Program-made: the position numbers and the translations under genes
Notes under the pieces: model-generated
Database searches by the model: none
The model's input: the letters and a program-made list of their open reading frames with translations, nothing else
Told to the model about the DNA's origin: nothing
In this document: positions 19,436-32,562 of the stretch, in pieces
How the letters are laid out: every line of letters begins with the position of its first letter
Numbering within the stretch: the first letter of the stretch is position 1
Source of the DNA: Pseudomonas eutrophicaquae
GTDB lineage: Bacteria > Pseudomonadota > Gammaproteobacteria > Pseudomonadales > Pseudomonadaceae
DNA length: 64,000 nt
Assembly: GCF_023544715.1 (NCBI RefSeq)
Contig: NZ_JAMJEZ010000001.1
Span: 1-64,000, forward strand
Reading direction: 5' to 3'

Positions 19436-20941
19436 ATGTCCGCCACTGTCGCTGAGCCTCTGCCCCTCGCGCTGTACCGCGCCGCTGCCGTGCGTGACCT
19501 GGATGCGCGGCTGATCGCCTCCGGCACGCCCGGGTATGTGCTGATGCAGCGTGCCGCCCGGGCGCTGTGGCAGGCGCTGCGCCTGCGCTGGCCGAGTGCG
19601 TCGGCGCTGACCGTGCTGGCCGGTCACGGCAATAACGCCGGAGACGGCTATCTGCTGGCGCTGTTGGCGCAGCAGGCGGGCATGGCGGTTCAGGTGCTGA
19701 CGGTCAGCGATCCGGCGCGGCTCAATGGCGATGCCGCCAGTGCCTTCGCGGCGGCGCGTGCCGCGGGGGTATCGATCCAGCCCTGGCAGGTGGACAGCTC
19801 CCTGCAGGGCGTGATTGTCGATGCGCTGCTGGGCACGGGGCTGCAGGGTGCCGTGCGCGAGCCCTTTGCCGCGGTGATTCGTACCCTGAACGAGCATGAG
19901 CGGCCGGTGCTGGCGGTGGATATTCCCTCCGGCCTGTGCGCGGACAGCGGCCGGGTGCTGAGCTGTGCGGTGCGCGCCGAACTCACCGTGACCTTCATCG
20001 GTCTCAAACTCGGCCTGTTTCAGCTCGATGGCAGCGCGCAGGCCGGGCATCTGGTCTTTGCCGACCTGCAGGCCGACCCGCTGCAGGTGGCGGCCATGCC
20101 GGTAGCCGCCTGGCGACTGGCCGGCGAGCAGCTACCCGTGCTGGCGCCGCGCGCACGCCACAGCCACAAGGGCCAGTTTGGCCGCGTACTGGTGGTGGGT
20201 GGTGACAACGGCCTGGGCGGTGCCGCGCTGCTGGCGGCGGAAAGCACCCTGCGTGGCGGTGCCGGGCTGGTGACGCTGGCCACCCGCGCCGAGCATGTCG
20301 CCCCAGCCCTGGCGCGCCGCCCGGAGGTGATGTGCCGGGGCGTGCAGTCGGGTAATGAGGTGCGGGCGCTGGCGCAAGCGGCTGATGTGCTGGTGCTGGG
20401 GCCGGGGATCGGCCAGGGGGCTTGGGCGCGCAGTCTGCTGGGCAGTCTGGCGGGCACTGCTGTACCTCAGGTCTGGGATGCCGATGCGCTCAATCTGCTC
20501 GCCGCGGGTGTGCTGCGGGCGCCTGACGGCCCGTGGATCGCCACGCCGCATCCGGGGGAGGCGGCGCGTCTGCTGGGTGTCTCGGTGGCTGAGGTACAAG
20601 CCGATCGAGCCGCCGCCGCGGCCGCGCTGGCGCAGCGCCTGCAGGCGGTGGTGGTGCTCAAGGGCGCGGGTACGCTGGTGGCCGAGCCGCAAGGCCGCTT
20701 GTATCTGTGCGAGCGCGGGCATCCGGTGATGGCCGGTGCCGGATTCGGTGATGTGCTGGCGGGGCTGCTCGGCGCGTTGCTGGCTCAGGGGCTGGTGCCC
20801 GATCAGGCCGCGCGTCTGGGGGTCTGGCTGCATGCCGTGGCCGGTGAGCGGCTGGCGGGTGCAGGCCGGGGTCTGGCGGCTGGAGAACTCTGTGAGGCAA
20901 TCCGTCAAGTGCTGGAGGAGCATAGTCCGTGTCTGAAGTGA
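19436..20941 (+). CDS. nnr: Bifunctional NAD(P)H-hydrate repair enzyme
   Basis: Repairs damaged NAD(P)H hydrates. The 501-residue fusion has an N-terminal epimerase (YjeF_N; GHGNNAGDGYLLALL) of about 215 residues and a C-terminal ADP-dependent dehydratase (carbohydrate-kinase fold; GGAALLAAES, VWDADALNLLA, TPHPGEAARLL, GAGFGDVLAGLLGALLAQ). ATG 19436 is chosen; the frame opens at 19406. TATAAT at 19401-19406 could be a -10 box, without a clear -35. The end overlaps tsaE by 13 bases. Confidence 0.95.
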   Translation: MSATVAEPLPLALYRAAAVRDLDARLIASGTPGYVLMQRAARALWQALRLRWPSASALTVLAGHGNNAGDGYLLALLAQQAGMAVQVLTVSDPARLNGDAASAFAAARAAGVSIQPWQVDSSLQGVIVDALLGTGLQGAVREPFAAVIRTLNEHERPVLAVDIPSGLCADSGRVLSCAVRAELTVTFIGLKLGLFQLDGSAQAGHLVFADLQADPLQVAAMPVAAWRLAGEQLPVLAPRARHSHKGQFGRVLVVGGDNGLGGAALLAAESTLRGGAGLVTLATRAEHVAPALARRPEVMCRGVQSGNEVRALAQAADVLVLGPGIGQGAWARSLLGSLAGTAVPQVWDADALNLLAAGVLRAPDGPWIATPHPGEAARLLGVSVAEVQADRAAAAAALAQRLQAVVVLKGAGTLVAEPQGRLYLCERGHPVMAGAGFGDVLAGLLGALLAQGLVPDQAARLGVWLHAVAGERLAGAGRGLAAGELCEAIRQVLEEHSPCLK

Positions 20942-21396
20942 TGCTGTATCTGGCCGATGAAGCGGCCATGCTGGCCTTCGGTGCCCGACTGGCCGCGGTG
21001 AGTGGCGCCTGCGGGGTGATCTTCCTGCAGGGCGACCTGGGCATGGGCAAGACCACCCTGTCGCGTGGCCTGCTGCGCGGGCTTGGGCACACCGGGGCGG
21101 TCAAGAGTCCGACCTTCACGCTGGTCGAGCCGTATGAGCTGGGCGAGCGGCGCGTCTATCATTTTGATCTGTACCGTCTGGCCGACCCGGAGGAGCTGGA
21201 GTTCTTCGGCATCCGCGACTATTTGAGTGGTGATGCCCTGTGCCTGATCGAGTGGCCGGAGCGCGGTGCCGGTGTGCTGCCGCCAGCAGATCTGCAGATT
21301 CATATTCAGGCCGAGGGGGAGGAGCGGCGTCTGCGTCTGCAGCCCCACGGTGCGCGGGGCGAAGCCTGGTGTGCGGCCCTGAGCGAGGTGAACTGA
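20929..21396 (+). CDS. tsaE: tRNA threonylcarbamoyladenosine biosynthesis ATPase TsaE
   Basis: ATPase partner of TsaD and TsaB in making the t6A base at position 37 of ANN-decoding tRNAs. The 155-residue protein shows Walker A (GDLGMGKTTLSRGLL), the SPTFTLVEPY motif, the YHFDLYRL strand and IEWPERG. The GTG start at 20929 has GGAGGAG ten bases upstream, inside nnr; the genes overlap by 13 bases and are surely co-translated. amiB follows after one base. Confidence 0.96.
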   Translation: MSEVMLYLADEAAMLAFGARLAAVSGACGVIFLQGDLGMGKTTLSRGLLRGLGHTGAVKSPTFTLVEPYELGERRVYHFDLYRLADPEELEFFGIRDYLSGDALCLIEWPERGAGVLPPADLQIHIQAEGEERRLRLQPHGARGEAWCAALSEVN

Positions 21397-21397
21397 G

Positions 21398-22938
21398 ATG
21401 CGTCGATCACGATTCTTCGCCCTGTGTGCCCTGCTCGGTAGCCTGCTGCTGACCGAGCTGGCGCTGGCCGCCAGTGAGGTGCGCAGCGTGCGGCTGTGGC
21501 GCAGCGCGGATAACACCCGCCTGGTATTCGACCTCAGCGGTCCGGTGCGTCACAACGTCTTCACCCTGAGTGCGCCCGAGCGCATTGTCATTGATCTGGA
21601 GGGGGCGAAGATGGCCACCTCCCTCGAGCAGTTGGGCACCGCAAAAACGCCGATCAGTGGCCTGCGGGCGGCGGCGCGTTCGGCCGATCAGCTGCGCATC
21701 GTGCTGGATGTGGCCAGTGCCGTGCAGCCCAACAGCTTCAGTCTGGCGCCCAACCAGCAGTACGGCCACCGGTTGGTGGTCGATCTCAAGGACGTCACCA
21801 GCGCCGCAGCGTCTAAAGCCTCGGCAGGGTCTGCTCCGGCGCCGGATAAGGTCATGGCCGGTGCACCGGCAGCGGTGCGCGCCCCTGTGGCGGAAGCGGC
21901 GGTAGCGCGCACCTCCCCGAGTGCGCCGCCCGCGCGCTCAGTGGCCAGCGTGCCGAGCAAGCCGCCGGCGACCGCTACACCGCTGGCCAGCACCCGGCGC
22001 AGTGCACCGCTGCCGTCGAGCGCTGGCGGTCAGCGTGACATCGTCATTGCCATTGATGCCGGACATGGCGGCAAGGACCCTGGGGCGCTGGGCCCTAACG
22101 GCGAGCGTGAAAAGGACGTGGTACTGGCCATCGCCCGTGAGCTCAAGCAGGTGATCGACCGGGAGCGCGGTTTTCGCGCCGAGCTGGTGCGCACCGGCGA
22201 CTACTTCATCCCGCTGGCCCGCCGGCCGGCGATTGCCCGCAGCAAGGGCGCGGATCTGTTCATCTCGGTACACGCCGATGCCGCGCCGCGGCGCACGGCG
22301 TATGGTGCCTCGGTTTATGCGCTCTCCGATCGCGGTGCGACCTCGGAGACGGCCCGCTGGCTGGCGGACCGGGAAAACCGCTCCGACCTGATCGGGGGTG
22401 CCGGCAGCGTCAGTCTCGACAACAAGGACCGCATGCTGGCCAGCGTGCTGCTGGATCTGTCGATGACCGCCACGCTGTCTTCCAGTCTGGATGTCGGTCA
22501 GAAGGTGCTAAGCGGCATGGGGCGGATCGCGGCGCTGCACAAGCGGCGCGTCGAGCAGGCCGGCTTCATGGTGCTGAAATCGCCGGATATTCCCTCGATC
22601 CTGGTGGAAACCGGGTTCATCTCCAACCCTGAGGAGGCGCGTAAGCTGAAGACCCGCGCCCATCAGCAGGCTCTCGCCCGCTCGATCCACAGCGGTGTGC
22701 GGCAGTTCTTCCATGAGAATCCGCCGCCCGGCAGCTACATTGCCTGGCTGCGCGATCAGGGCAAGATTCGTCTGGGCGAGCGTGAACATCTGGTCGCCCC
22801 GGGGGAAACCCTCGCGCTGCTGGCGCAGCGTTATCAGGTCAGTCTGCCGGCCCTGCGTCAGGCCAATCGCCTGCGCAGCGACGGCCTGAAAGTCGGGCAG
22901 CTGCTGGTGATTCCGGCGCAAACCCTGGCGGGCCAGTG

Positions 22939-22939
<1 letters not shown>
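21398..22939 (+). CDS. amiB: N-acetylmuramoyl-L-alanine amidase (AmiB type)
   Basis: Periplasmic zinc amidase that cuts septal peptidoglycan during division. The 513-residue protein has a signal peptide ([20 protein letters not shown]), an AMIN domain (residues ~25-130) that targets the septum, an Ala/Ser/Pro-rich linker (~135-205), an amidase_3 domain (~210-440) with ligands in [18 protein letters not shown] and VETGFISN, and a C-terminal LysM domain (~460-508; [17 protein letters not shown]). It continues the nnr-tsaE operon and overlaps mutL at the stop codon. Confidence 0.96.
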
Positions 22940-24828
<1,889 letters not shown>

Positions 24829-24848
24829 GCCCGAAGACGAGAGTTGTG

Positions 24849-25814
24849 ATGTCCCGACTGCCTCCTGCCATCTTCCTCATGGGTCCGACCGCCTCGGGCA
24901 AGACCGATCTTGCCCTGGAGCTGGCGCGGGTGTTGCCGTGCGAGCTGATCAGCGTCGACTCGGCGCTGATCTACCGCGGTATGGACATCGGGACTGCCAA
25001 GCCCTCGCGGGCCCTGCTGGCCGAGTTTCCCCATCGGCTGATCGATATCCGCGATCCGGCCGAGAGTTATTCCGCCGCGGAGTTTCGCCGCGATGCACTG
25101 GCGGCAATGGCGGAAATCAGCGCCGCCGGGCGCATCCCGCTGCTGGTGGGCGGCACCATGCTCTACTTCAAGGCGTTGCTGGAGGGGCTGGCCGACATGC
25201 CGGCGGCTGATCCTCTGGTCCGCGCACAGCTGGAGGCGCAGATGGCCGCCGAGGGGCTGGCCGCGCTGCATGCCGAGCTGGCCGGTGTCGATCCGCAGTC
25301 GGCGGCACGCATCCATCCCAACGATCCGCAGCGCCTGATCCGGGCGCTGGAAGTCTATCGGGTCAGTGGCCTGTCGATGACGGAACACCGCCGCCTGCAA
25401 GCGGCGCAAAATCTCCCGGGCTCGGCAGTGCAGGGCGGTGCTTTGCCTTATACTGTCGCGCAACTGGCGATCGCCCCAGAGCGCCGTGAGGTGTTGCATG
25501 AGCGTATCGCTCGGCGCTTTGGCCTGATGCTTGAGCAGGGCTTTCTCGACGAAGTGCATGCGCTGCGTGCCCGGGGTGATCTGCACACGGGGCTGCCCTC
25601 TATTCGCTCGGTGGGCTACCGGCAGGCCTGGGAGCATCTGGAGGACCTGTTGAGCTACGAGGCCATGACTGAGCGCGGCATCATCGCCACCCGCCAGCTG
25701 GCCAAGCGTCAGTTCACCTGGTTGCGCAGCTGGCCGGCGCTGCACTGGCTGGACAGCCTGGCCGCTGACAATGTGGCACAGGCCTTGAAATACCTGCGCG
25801 GCGTCGCCACCTAG
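24849..25814 (+). CDS. miaA: tRNA dimethylallyltransferase
   Basis: Adds the isopentenyl group to A37 of tRNAs reading UNN codons. The 321-residue protein begins [20 protein letters not shown] (P-loop), then [32 protein letters not shown] and the QFTWLRSW motif near the end. The frame is open upstream to 24753 inside mutL, but ATG 24849 fits all homologues I know. The mutL-miaA-hfq-hflX order is the classical gammaproteobacterial superoperon. Confidence 0.97.
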   Translation: MSRLPPAIFLMGPTASGKTDLALELARVLPCELISVDSALIYRGMDIGTAKPSRALLAEFPHRLIDIRDPAESYSAAEFRRDALAAMAEISAAGRIPLLVGGTMLYFKALLEGLADMPAADPLVRAQLEAQMAAEGLAALHAELAGVDPQSAARIHPNDPQRLIRALEVYRVSGLSMTEHRRLQAAQNLPGSAVQGGALPYTVAQLAIAPERREVLHERIARRFGLMLEQGFLDEVHALRARGDLHTGLPSIRSVGYRQAWEHLEDLLSYEAMTERGIIATRQLAKRQFTWLRSWPALHWLDSLAADNVAQALKYLRGVAT

Positions 25815-25901
25815 CAATACCTGATGCGCGCCAGGCCTCTGGCGCTGACCTGATCCGCTCACCCATCACCGCAACTGATTCCCCCCTCAAGGAGTAGCAA
25901 C

Positions 25902-26144
25902 ATGTCAAAAGGGCATTCCCTACAAGACCCTTACCTCAACACCCTGCGTAAGGAGCGTGTGCCGGTGTCCATCTATCTGGTCAACGGTATCAAGCTGCAG
26001 GGCCAGATCGAATCCTTCGATCAGTTCGTCATTCTGCTGAAGAACACCGTCAGCCAGATGGTCTACAAGCACGCGATTTCCACTGTGGTGCCGAGCCGTC
26101 CGGTGCGTCTGCCCAGCAGCGAAACCGGCGAGCTGGCCGAGTAA
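25902..26144 (+). CDS. hfq: RNA chaperone Hfq
   Basis: Hexameric Sm-like protein that pairs small RNAs with mRNAs. The 80-residue product starts [20 protein letters not shown] and has the Sm1 motif ([16 protein letters not shown]) and Sm2 motif ([14 protein letters not shown]), with a short C-terminal tail as in Pseudomonas (E. coli Hfq is 102 residues). AAGGAG lies eight bases before ATG 25902. It sits 87 bases after miaA and 15 bases before hflX. Confidence 0.98.
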   Translation: MSKGHSLQDPYLNTLRKERVPVSIYLVNGIKLQGQIESFDQFVILLKNTVSQMVYKHAISTVVPSRPVRLPSSETGELAE

Positions 26145-26159
26145 GCGAGGCAGACGACC

Positions 26160-27461
26160 TTGTTCTTTGAACGCCACGGCGGCGGCGAGCGCGCCATGCT
26201 GGTTCACCTCGAGGGTCAGGCGCCGGATGTGCGTGAGGACCCAGACGAGTTCCTCGAGCTGGCCCGCTCGGCCGGCGCCGATGTGGTGACGATGGTGCGC
26301 GTGCCGCGCCATCAGCCGACCGCCCGCTTTCTGATCGGTAGCGGCAAGGTTGACGAGATCCGCGAGCAGGTACACGCTGAGGCGGTCGAGCTGGTGATCT
26401 TCAACCACACGCTGACCCCCAGCCAGGAGCGTAACCTCGAGAAGGTCTTCGAGTGCCGGGTGCTAGATCGTACCGGGCTGATCCTCGACATCTTCGCCCA
26501 GCGCGCCCGTACCCACGAGGGCAAGCTGCAGGTTGAACTCGCCCAGCTGGAGCACATGAGCACCCGCCTGGTGCGTGGCTGGACTCACCTGGAGCGGCAG
26601 AAGGGCGGTATCGGTCTGCGCGGGCCGGGTGAAACCCAGCTTGAAACCGACCGTCGCCTGCTGCGGGTGCGGATCCGCCAGATCAAGCAGCGCCTGGAAA
26701 AGGTCCGCAGCCAGCGTGAGCTGGCTCGTCGCGGCCGCCAGCGCGCTGAAGTGCCGGTGGTCTCGCTGGTCGGCTACACCAACGCCGGCAAATCGACCCT
26801 GTTCAACAGCCTGACGACCGCAGAGGTTTATGCGGCCGACCAGCTGTTCGCGACTCTGGACCCGACCCTGCGTCGTCTGGAGTTTGCCGATGTCGGGCCG
26901 GTGATCCTGGCGGACACGGTGGGCTTTATCCGGCATCTGCCGCACAAGCTGGTCGAGGCCTTCCGCGCCACGCTGGAAGAGTCGAGCAACGCCGATCTGC
27001 TGCTGCACGTGATCGACGCCCACGAGCCGGAGCGGGATCTGCAGATCGAGCAGGTTTATGCCGTGCTGCGGGAGATCGGTGCCGAGAGCCTGCCGACCCT
27101 TGAGGTCTACAACAAGATCGACCTGCTGCCCGACTTCACGCCGCAGATCCAGCGTGATGATCAGGGCAAGCCGGTGCGCGTCTGGTTGTCAGCCCGCGAG
27201 GGCAAGGGGCTGGACCTGCTGCAGCAAGCGATCAGTGAACTGCTGGGTGAGGATCTGTTCATCGGCACCCTGTGCCTGCCGCAGCGTCTTGGCCGGCTAC
27301 GGGCGCAGCTGTTCGCTCAGGGGGCGGTGCAGGGTGAGTCCCATGACGAGGAAGGGGCGATCCTGCTGCAGGTGCGCCTGCCGCGCGCCGATCTCAATCG
27401 TCTGCTCAGCCGTGATGGCTGGGAGCCGCAGGCGTTCATTGCGCAACATACTTTGCAATAA
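26160..27461 (+). CDS. hflX: Ribosome-rescue/splitting GTPase HflX
   Basis: GTPase that binds the 50S subunit and splits stalled or stressed ribosomes. The 433-residue protein has the N-terminal HflX domain (GSGKVDEIREQ; VIFNHTLTPSQERNLEK), a glycine-rich linker GGIGLRGPGETQLETDRR, and a GTPase domain with GYTNAGKSTLFN, DTVGFI and NKIDLL. The start is an uncommon TTG at 26160 (LFFERHGGGERA), with GAGG nine bases upstream; no ATG fits the conserved N terminus. It follows hfq closely. Confidence 0.94.
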   Translation: MFFERHGGGERAMLVHLEGQAPDVREDPDEFLELARSAGADVVTMVRVPRHQPTARFLIGSGKVDEIREQVHAEAVELVIFNHTLTPSQERNLEKVFECRVLDRTGLILDIFAQRARTHEGKLQVELAQLEHMSTRLVRGWTHLERQKGGIGLRGPGETQLETDRRLLRVRIRQIKQRLEKVRSQRELARRGRQRAEVPVVSLVGYTNAGKSTLFNSLTTAEVYAADQLFATLDPTLRRLEFADVGPVILADTVGFIRHLPHKLVEAFRATLEESSNADLLLHVIDAHEPERDLQIEQVYAVLREIGAESLPTLEVYNKIDLLPDFTPQIQRDDQGKPVRVWLSAREGKGLDLLQQAISELLGEDLFIGTLCLPQRLGRLRAQLFAQGAVQGESHDEEGAILLQVRLPRADLNRLLSRDGWEPQAFIAQHTLQ

Positions 27462-27472
27462 AGCATCAGGAT

Positions 27473-27500
27473 GCGCTTTTGCCGTGGCAAAGGCGCTTTC
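27473..27500 (+). terminator. Terminator or attenuator between hflX and hflK
   Basis: GCGCTTTTGC (27473-27482) pairs with GCAAAGGCGC (27487-27496), one G-T wobble, around loop CGTG, followed by TTTC. It stands in the 99-base gap after hflX. The T-tract is short, so it may only partly reduce read-through from the miaA-hfq-hflX unit into hflKC. Confidence 0.5.
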
Positions 27501-27560
27501 TGTAGCATTCAGCGGTGCGCAGCGCGTGTGCATCTGTGCGTGACCAGTGGAGAGAACGCT

Positions 27561-28730
27561 ATGGCCTGGAACGAGCCGGGTGGCAACTCGAACGACAATG
27601 ATCCGTGGGGTGGTCGCCGGGGTGGTGGTGACCGCCAGGGTCCGCCTGACCTGGACGAGGCCCTGCGCAAGCTGCAGGACAATCTGAATGGCCTGTTCGG
27701 CGGTCGCAAGCGTCGCAGCGGCGACGGCGGCAGCCCGCGCAGTGGTGGTGGCCTGGGTCTGCTGGCTGTCGCCTTTGCGGCGCTGGCCTCGCTGTGGCTG
27801 TACAGCGCGGTCTATGTGGTGGATGAACAGGAACAGGCGGTGATCCTGCGCTTTGGCAAGTATCACGAAACCGTCGGTCCCGGCCTGAACATCTACCTGC
27901 CGCCGATTGATCGCAAGTTCCAGGAAAACGTGACCCGCGAGCGGGCCTACAGCAAGCAGGGGCAGATGCTCACCGAGGATGAAAACATCATCGAGGTGCC
28001 GCTGACTGTGCAGTACCGGGTGAGCAACCTGCAGGAGTTCGTGCTGAACGTCGATCAGCCTGAGCTGAGTCTGCAGCACGCCACCGATAGCGCCCTGCGG
28101 CATGTGGCCGGCTCCACCTCGATGGATCAGGTACTGACCGAGGGCCGCGAGCAGATGGCAGCTGAGGTGCGCGAGCGCCTGCAGCGCTTCCTGGACACTT
28201 ACAAGAGCGGTATCACCGTCACTCAGGTCAACATCCAGAGCGCAGCGGCGCCGCGTGAGGTGCAGGATGCCTTTGATGATGTGATCCGTGCCCGCGAGGA
28301 CGAGCAGCGCGAGAAGAATCAGGCCGAAGCCTACGCCAATGGCGTGATCCCCGAGGCGCGCGGTCAGGCTCAGCGCCTGCTCGAGGATGCCAACGGGTAC
28401 CGTGAAGAGGTGGTGGCCCGTGCGCGCGGTGAAGCCGAGCGCTTCAATCGCCTGCTGGTCGAGTACCGCAAGGCGCCTGCGGTCACCCGCGAGCGCCTGT
28501 ACCTAGAAACCATGCAGGAAGTGCTGGGCAACACCAGCAAGGTGCTGGTGAGCGGGGGCGAGGGGCAGAACAACCTGCTGTACCTGCCGCTGGACAAGAT
28601 GATCGATGGGCGCGCTGCTGCCGCGCCTGCCGGCAGCAGCCTGCTGTCGCCCGCGCAGGCGGGCGCCACGACAGCGCCGCGTCCGACCAGTGATCCGCAG
28701 CGTGAACTGCGTTCGAGGGAGAGCCGCTGA
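27561..28730 (+). CDS. hflK: FtsH protease regulator HflK
   Basis: SPFH/stomatin-type protein that, with HflC, forms a large cage around the FtsH membrane protease. The 389-residue protein has a Gly/Asn/Arg-rich cytoplasmic N terminus, one membrane helix (LGLLAVAFAALASLWLYSAV, about residues 60-80), an SPFH domain (EQEQAVILRFGKYHETVGPG), and a long helical region rich in Glu and Ala. ATG 27561 (MAWNEPGG) follows GGAGAG; the frame opens upstream at 27471. It overlaps hflC by one base. Confidence 0.96.
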   Translation: MAWNEPGGNSNDNDPWGGRRGGGDRQGPPDLDEALRKLQDNLNGLFGGRKRRSGDGGSPRSGGGLGLLAVAFAALASLWLYSAVYVVDEQEQAVILRFGKYHETVGPGLNIYLPPIDRKFQENVTRERAYSKQGQMLTEDENIIEVPLTVQYRVSNLQEFVLNVDQPELSLQHATDSALRHVAGSTSMDQVLTEGREQMAAEVRERLQRFLDTYKSGITVTQVNIQSAAAPREVQDAFDDVIRAREDEQREKNQAEAYANGVIPEARGQAQRLLEDANGYREEVVARARGEAERFNRLLVEYRKAPAVTRERLYLETMQEVLGNTSKVLVSGGEGQNNLLYLPLDKMIDGRAAAAPAGSSLLSPAQAGATTAPRPTSDPQRELRSRESR

Positions 28731-29599
28731 TGGGCAACAAGTCGCTGATCACTCTGGTTGCTGCTGCTGTACTGGGGCTGGTGGCCTGGAACTGCTTTTA
28801 CATCGTCCTGCAGACGGAACGTGCGGTGCTGCTGCAGTTCGGCAAGATCGTCGAGCCGGATGTACAGCCGGGCCTGCATGTGAAGATTCCCTATGTGAAT
28901 CAGGTCCGTAAATTCGATGCCCGTCTGCTGACCCTGGATACGCCGACTCAGCGTTTCCTGACGCTGGAGAAGAAGGCAGTCATGGTGGATTCCTACGCCA
29001 AGTGGCGGGTGGCAGATGCCGAGCGCTTCTACACCGCGACTTCGGGCGTCAAGCAGATTGCCGATGAGCGTCTGGCGCGGCGCCTGGAGGCAGGGCTGCG
29101 TGACCAGTTCGGTAAGCGCACTCTGCATGAGGTGGTATCCGGTGAGCGTGATGCGCTGATGGCGGACATCACCCGTTCGCTGGATCGCATGGCGCGCCGT
29201 GAGCTGGGTATTGAGGTGCTGGATGTGCGGGTCAAGGCCATTGACCTGCCCCGCGAGGTCAACCGCAGCGTATTCGAGCGGATGAGCACCGAGCGTGAGC
29301 GTGAAGCCCGCGAGCACCGCGCCAAGGGTCGTGAGCTAGCTGAGGGGATCCGTGCCGATGCCGACCGTCAGCGCCGTGTGCTGCTGGCCGAGGCCTATCG
29401 CGAAGCCGAGGAGACCCGCGGTGACGGTGACGCTCAGGCGGCGGCGATCTATGCAGCGGCCTATGGGCAGGATGCGGAGTTCTATGCGTTCTACCGCAGC
29501 CTGCAGGCCTATCGCGAGAGCTTCGCGGACAAGCGCGATGTGCTGGTGCTGGATCCGAAGAACGAATTCTTCCGTTACATGGAGCAGCCCACGCGCTGA
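28730..29599 (+). CDS. hflC: FtsH protease regulator HflC
   Basis: Partner of HflK in the FtsH-modulating membrane complex. The 289-residue protein has an N-terminal helix (LITLVAAAVLGLVAWNCFYIV), an SPFH domain (QTERAVLLQFGKIVEPDVQPGLH), and a C-terminal helical region ending DVLVLDPKNEFFRYME. ATG 28730 shares its A with the hflK stop (TGATG), so the pair is translated together. Two hairpins follow the stop codon. Confidence 0.97.
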   Translation: MGNKSLITLVAAAVLGLVAWNCFYIVLQTERAVLLQFGKIVEPDVQPGLHVKIPYVNQVRKFDARLLTLDTPTQRFLTLEKKAVMVDSYAKWRVADAERFYTATSGVKQIADERLARRLEAGLRDQFGKRTLHEVVSGERDALMADITRSLDRMARRELGIEVLDVRVKAIDLPREVNRSVFERMSTEREREAREHRAKGRELAEGIRADADRQRRVLLAEAYREAEETRGDGDAQAAAIYAAAYGQDAEFYAFYRSLQAYRESFADKRDVLVLDPKNEFFRYMEQPTR

Positions 29600-29607
29600 T
29601 CCGCCGC

Positions 29608-29635
29608 CCCGGCGGCTGCCGTTGCAGCCGCCGGG
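29608..29635 (+). other. Strong GC hairpin after hflC
   Basis: CCCGGCGGCTGC (29608-29619) pairs perfectly over 12 bp with GCAGCCGCCGGG (29624-29635), loop CGTT. There is no T-tract, so it is more likely an mRNA-stabilising or REP-like 3' structure than a terminator on its own; a proper terminator comes 33 bases later. Confidence 0.55.
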
Positions 29636-29667
29636 ATGATCGCGGACAAAACGTGTTATCATGCGGC

Positions 29668-29690
29668 AGCCGGGATTTCCCGGCTTTTTT
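29668..29690 (+). terminator. Intrinsic terminator after hflKC
   Basis: AGCCGGG (29668-29674) pairs with CCCGGCT (29679-29685), loop ATTT, and runs directly into six T residues (29685-29690). It lies between hflC and the DUF2065 gene and should end or attenuate the hflKC transcript. Confidence 0.8.
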
Positions 29691-29705
29691 GCGTCTGCGG
29701 GAACC

Positions 29706-29891
29706 ATGTGGCAAGAACTCGGAATCGCGCTGTCACTGCTGCTGGTGCTGGAAGGCATCCTGCCCTTCCTGTGGCCGCGGGGCTGGCGCGAGTCGGTCAT
29801 CACGCTGCTGCAGCTCGATGATCGCGGACTGCGCGCCATCGGGCTGGCCAGCATGCTGCTGGGCGTGAGCCTGCTCTACTGGCTTCGTTGA
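29706..29891 (+). CDS. DUF2065 family small membrane protein
   Basis: A 61-residue protein with two hydrophobic helices (ELGIALSLLLVLEGILPFLW and IGLASMLLGVSLLYWL) joined by a short basic loop, the pattern of the YjeT/DUF2065 family. In E. coli (yjeT) and Pseudomonas the gene also lies between hflC and the hisZ/purA genes. The frame opens at 29661, but ATG 29706 starts the conserved part, after the terminator hairpin. Function is unknown. Confidence 0.85.
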   Translation: MWQELGIALSLLLVLEGILPFLWPRGWRESVITLLQLDDRGLRAIGLASMLLGVSLLYWLR

Positions 29892-29923
29892 ATACATCGC
29901 CCGGCTGAAAGGGGAGGGGCAAT

Positions 29924-31111
29924 ATGGCAACGCTGGATCGCTGGCTGCTGCCGGATGGAATCGAGGACGTGCTGCCGGCGGAGGCAGCCCGCATCGAGGC
30001 GGCCCGCCGTCAGGTGCTGGATCTGTTCTGCAACTGGGGTTATGACCTGGTCATCACGCCCCATATCGAATATCTCGAATCGCTGCTGACTGGGGCCGGT
30101 CAGGACCTGCAGCTGCGTACTTTCAAGGTGACCGACCCTCTGTCCGGTCGGCAGATGGGCTTTCGCGCGGACATCACGCCGCAGGTTGCCCGTCTGGATG
30201 CCCACACGCTGCGCCGCGAGGGCCCCAGCCGGCTGTGTTACGCCGGTAGCGTCCTGCATGCCCGTCCCCGTCCGCTGGGGTTGTCGCGCAGTCCGATCCA
30301 GATCGGTGCCGAGCTCTATGGGGATGCCAGCGCCAACAGTGACAGCGAGATCATCTGCCTGATGCTGGAAGTGCTGGCAGTGGCTGGCATTGCTCAGGTG
30401 CACATGGATCTTGGGCATGTCGGGATCTATCGCGGCCTGGCCCGCGCCGCCGGGCTGTGTGGCGAGGTGGAGCAGCAGTTGTTCGATGCCTTGCAGCGCA
30501 AGGCCATCGACGAAGTAGAGACCTTGACGGCGCCGCTGCCGGCTGAGCTGGCAGGCATGCTGCGCGCGCTGGCCGAGCTGTGTGGCGGGCGCGAGGTGCT
30601 GGACGTGGCGCGTCAGCGGCTGGCCGGTGCGCCAGCGGCCGTGCTGGAAGCCCTGCAGGGGCTTGAGCAGTTGGCGGATGTGCTGGCGGCCCGTTACCCG
30701 GCGCTGCCGCTGTACTTCGACCTGGGTGAGCTGCGCGGCTATCACTATCACACCGGTGTGGTGTTTGCGGCCTTTGTGCCCGGCATCGGGCAGGCGATTG
30801 CCCAGGGCGGCCGTTACGATGACATCGGTGCAGACTTCGGCCGCGCCCGTCCGGCCACCGGTTTCTCGACCGATCTGCAAACCCTGGTGAGTCTGGGGGA
30901 TGGCATTGTTGCGCCGCCGAGTGGCGGTGTCTGGGCACCGGCGCAGGCTGATGAGGCGCTCTGGAATGCCGTGCAGACCTTGCGTCGTCAGGGCGTGCGG
31001 GTGGTACAGGCCCTGCCGGGACAGGCCTTCGAGGCGGCAAAGGCCGCTGGCTGCAGCGAGCAACTGATTTTCCAGGAGGGTGGCTGGCAGGTTTCGCCGC
31101 TGGCCTCCTGA
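29924..31111 (+). CDS. hisZ: ATP phosphoribosyltransferase regulatory subunit
   Basis: Histidyl-tRNA-synthetase-like protein that pairs with the short HisG to make the first enzyme of histidine synthesis active and feedback-sensitive. The 395-residue protein begins [20 protein letters not shown] and has class II synthetase-like motifs ([31 protein letters not shown]) but no anticodon-binding domain of the tRNA-charging enzyme. GGGGAGGGGC precedes ATG 29924. It is followed by purA after 54 bases. Confidence 0.96.
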   Translation: MATLDRWLLPDGIEDVLPAEAARIEAARRQVLDLFCNWGYDLVITPHIEYLESLLTGAGQDLQLRTFKVTDPLSGRQMGFRADITPQVARLDAHTLRREGPSRLCYAGSVLHARPRPLGLSRSPIQIGAELYGDASANSDSEIICLMLEVLAVAGIAQVHMDLGHVGIYRGLARAAGLCGEVEQQLFDALQRKAIDEVETLTAPLPAELAGMLRALAELCGGREVLDVARQRLAGAPAAVLEALQGLEQLADVLAARYPALPLYFDLGELRGYHYHTGVVFAAFVPGIGQAIAQGGRYDDIGADFGRARPATGFSTDLQTLVSLGDGIVAPPSGGVWAPAQADEALWNAVQTLRRQGVRVVQALPGQAFEAAKAAGCSEQLIFQEGGWQVSPLAS

Positions 31112-32461
<1,350 letters not shown>

Positions 32462-32480
32462 GGCGGGTTGTGCAGCAGGA

Positions 32481-32503
32481 AAAGGCCGCGAAAGCGGCCT
32501 TTT
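32481..32503 (+). terminator. Intrinsic terminator of purA
   Basis: AAAGGCCGC (32481-32489) pairs with GCGGCCTTT (32494-32502) around a GAAA tetraloop and continues TTTTCG. It starts 20 bases after the purA stop. Confidence 0.9.
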
Positions 32504-32562
32504 CGTTATAGAGAAAGCGCGGCGGTGCCTGCGTAACCCACTGTGGGCTTTCTCGAGATGAA

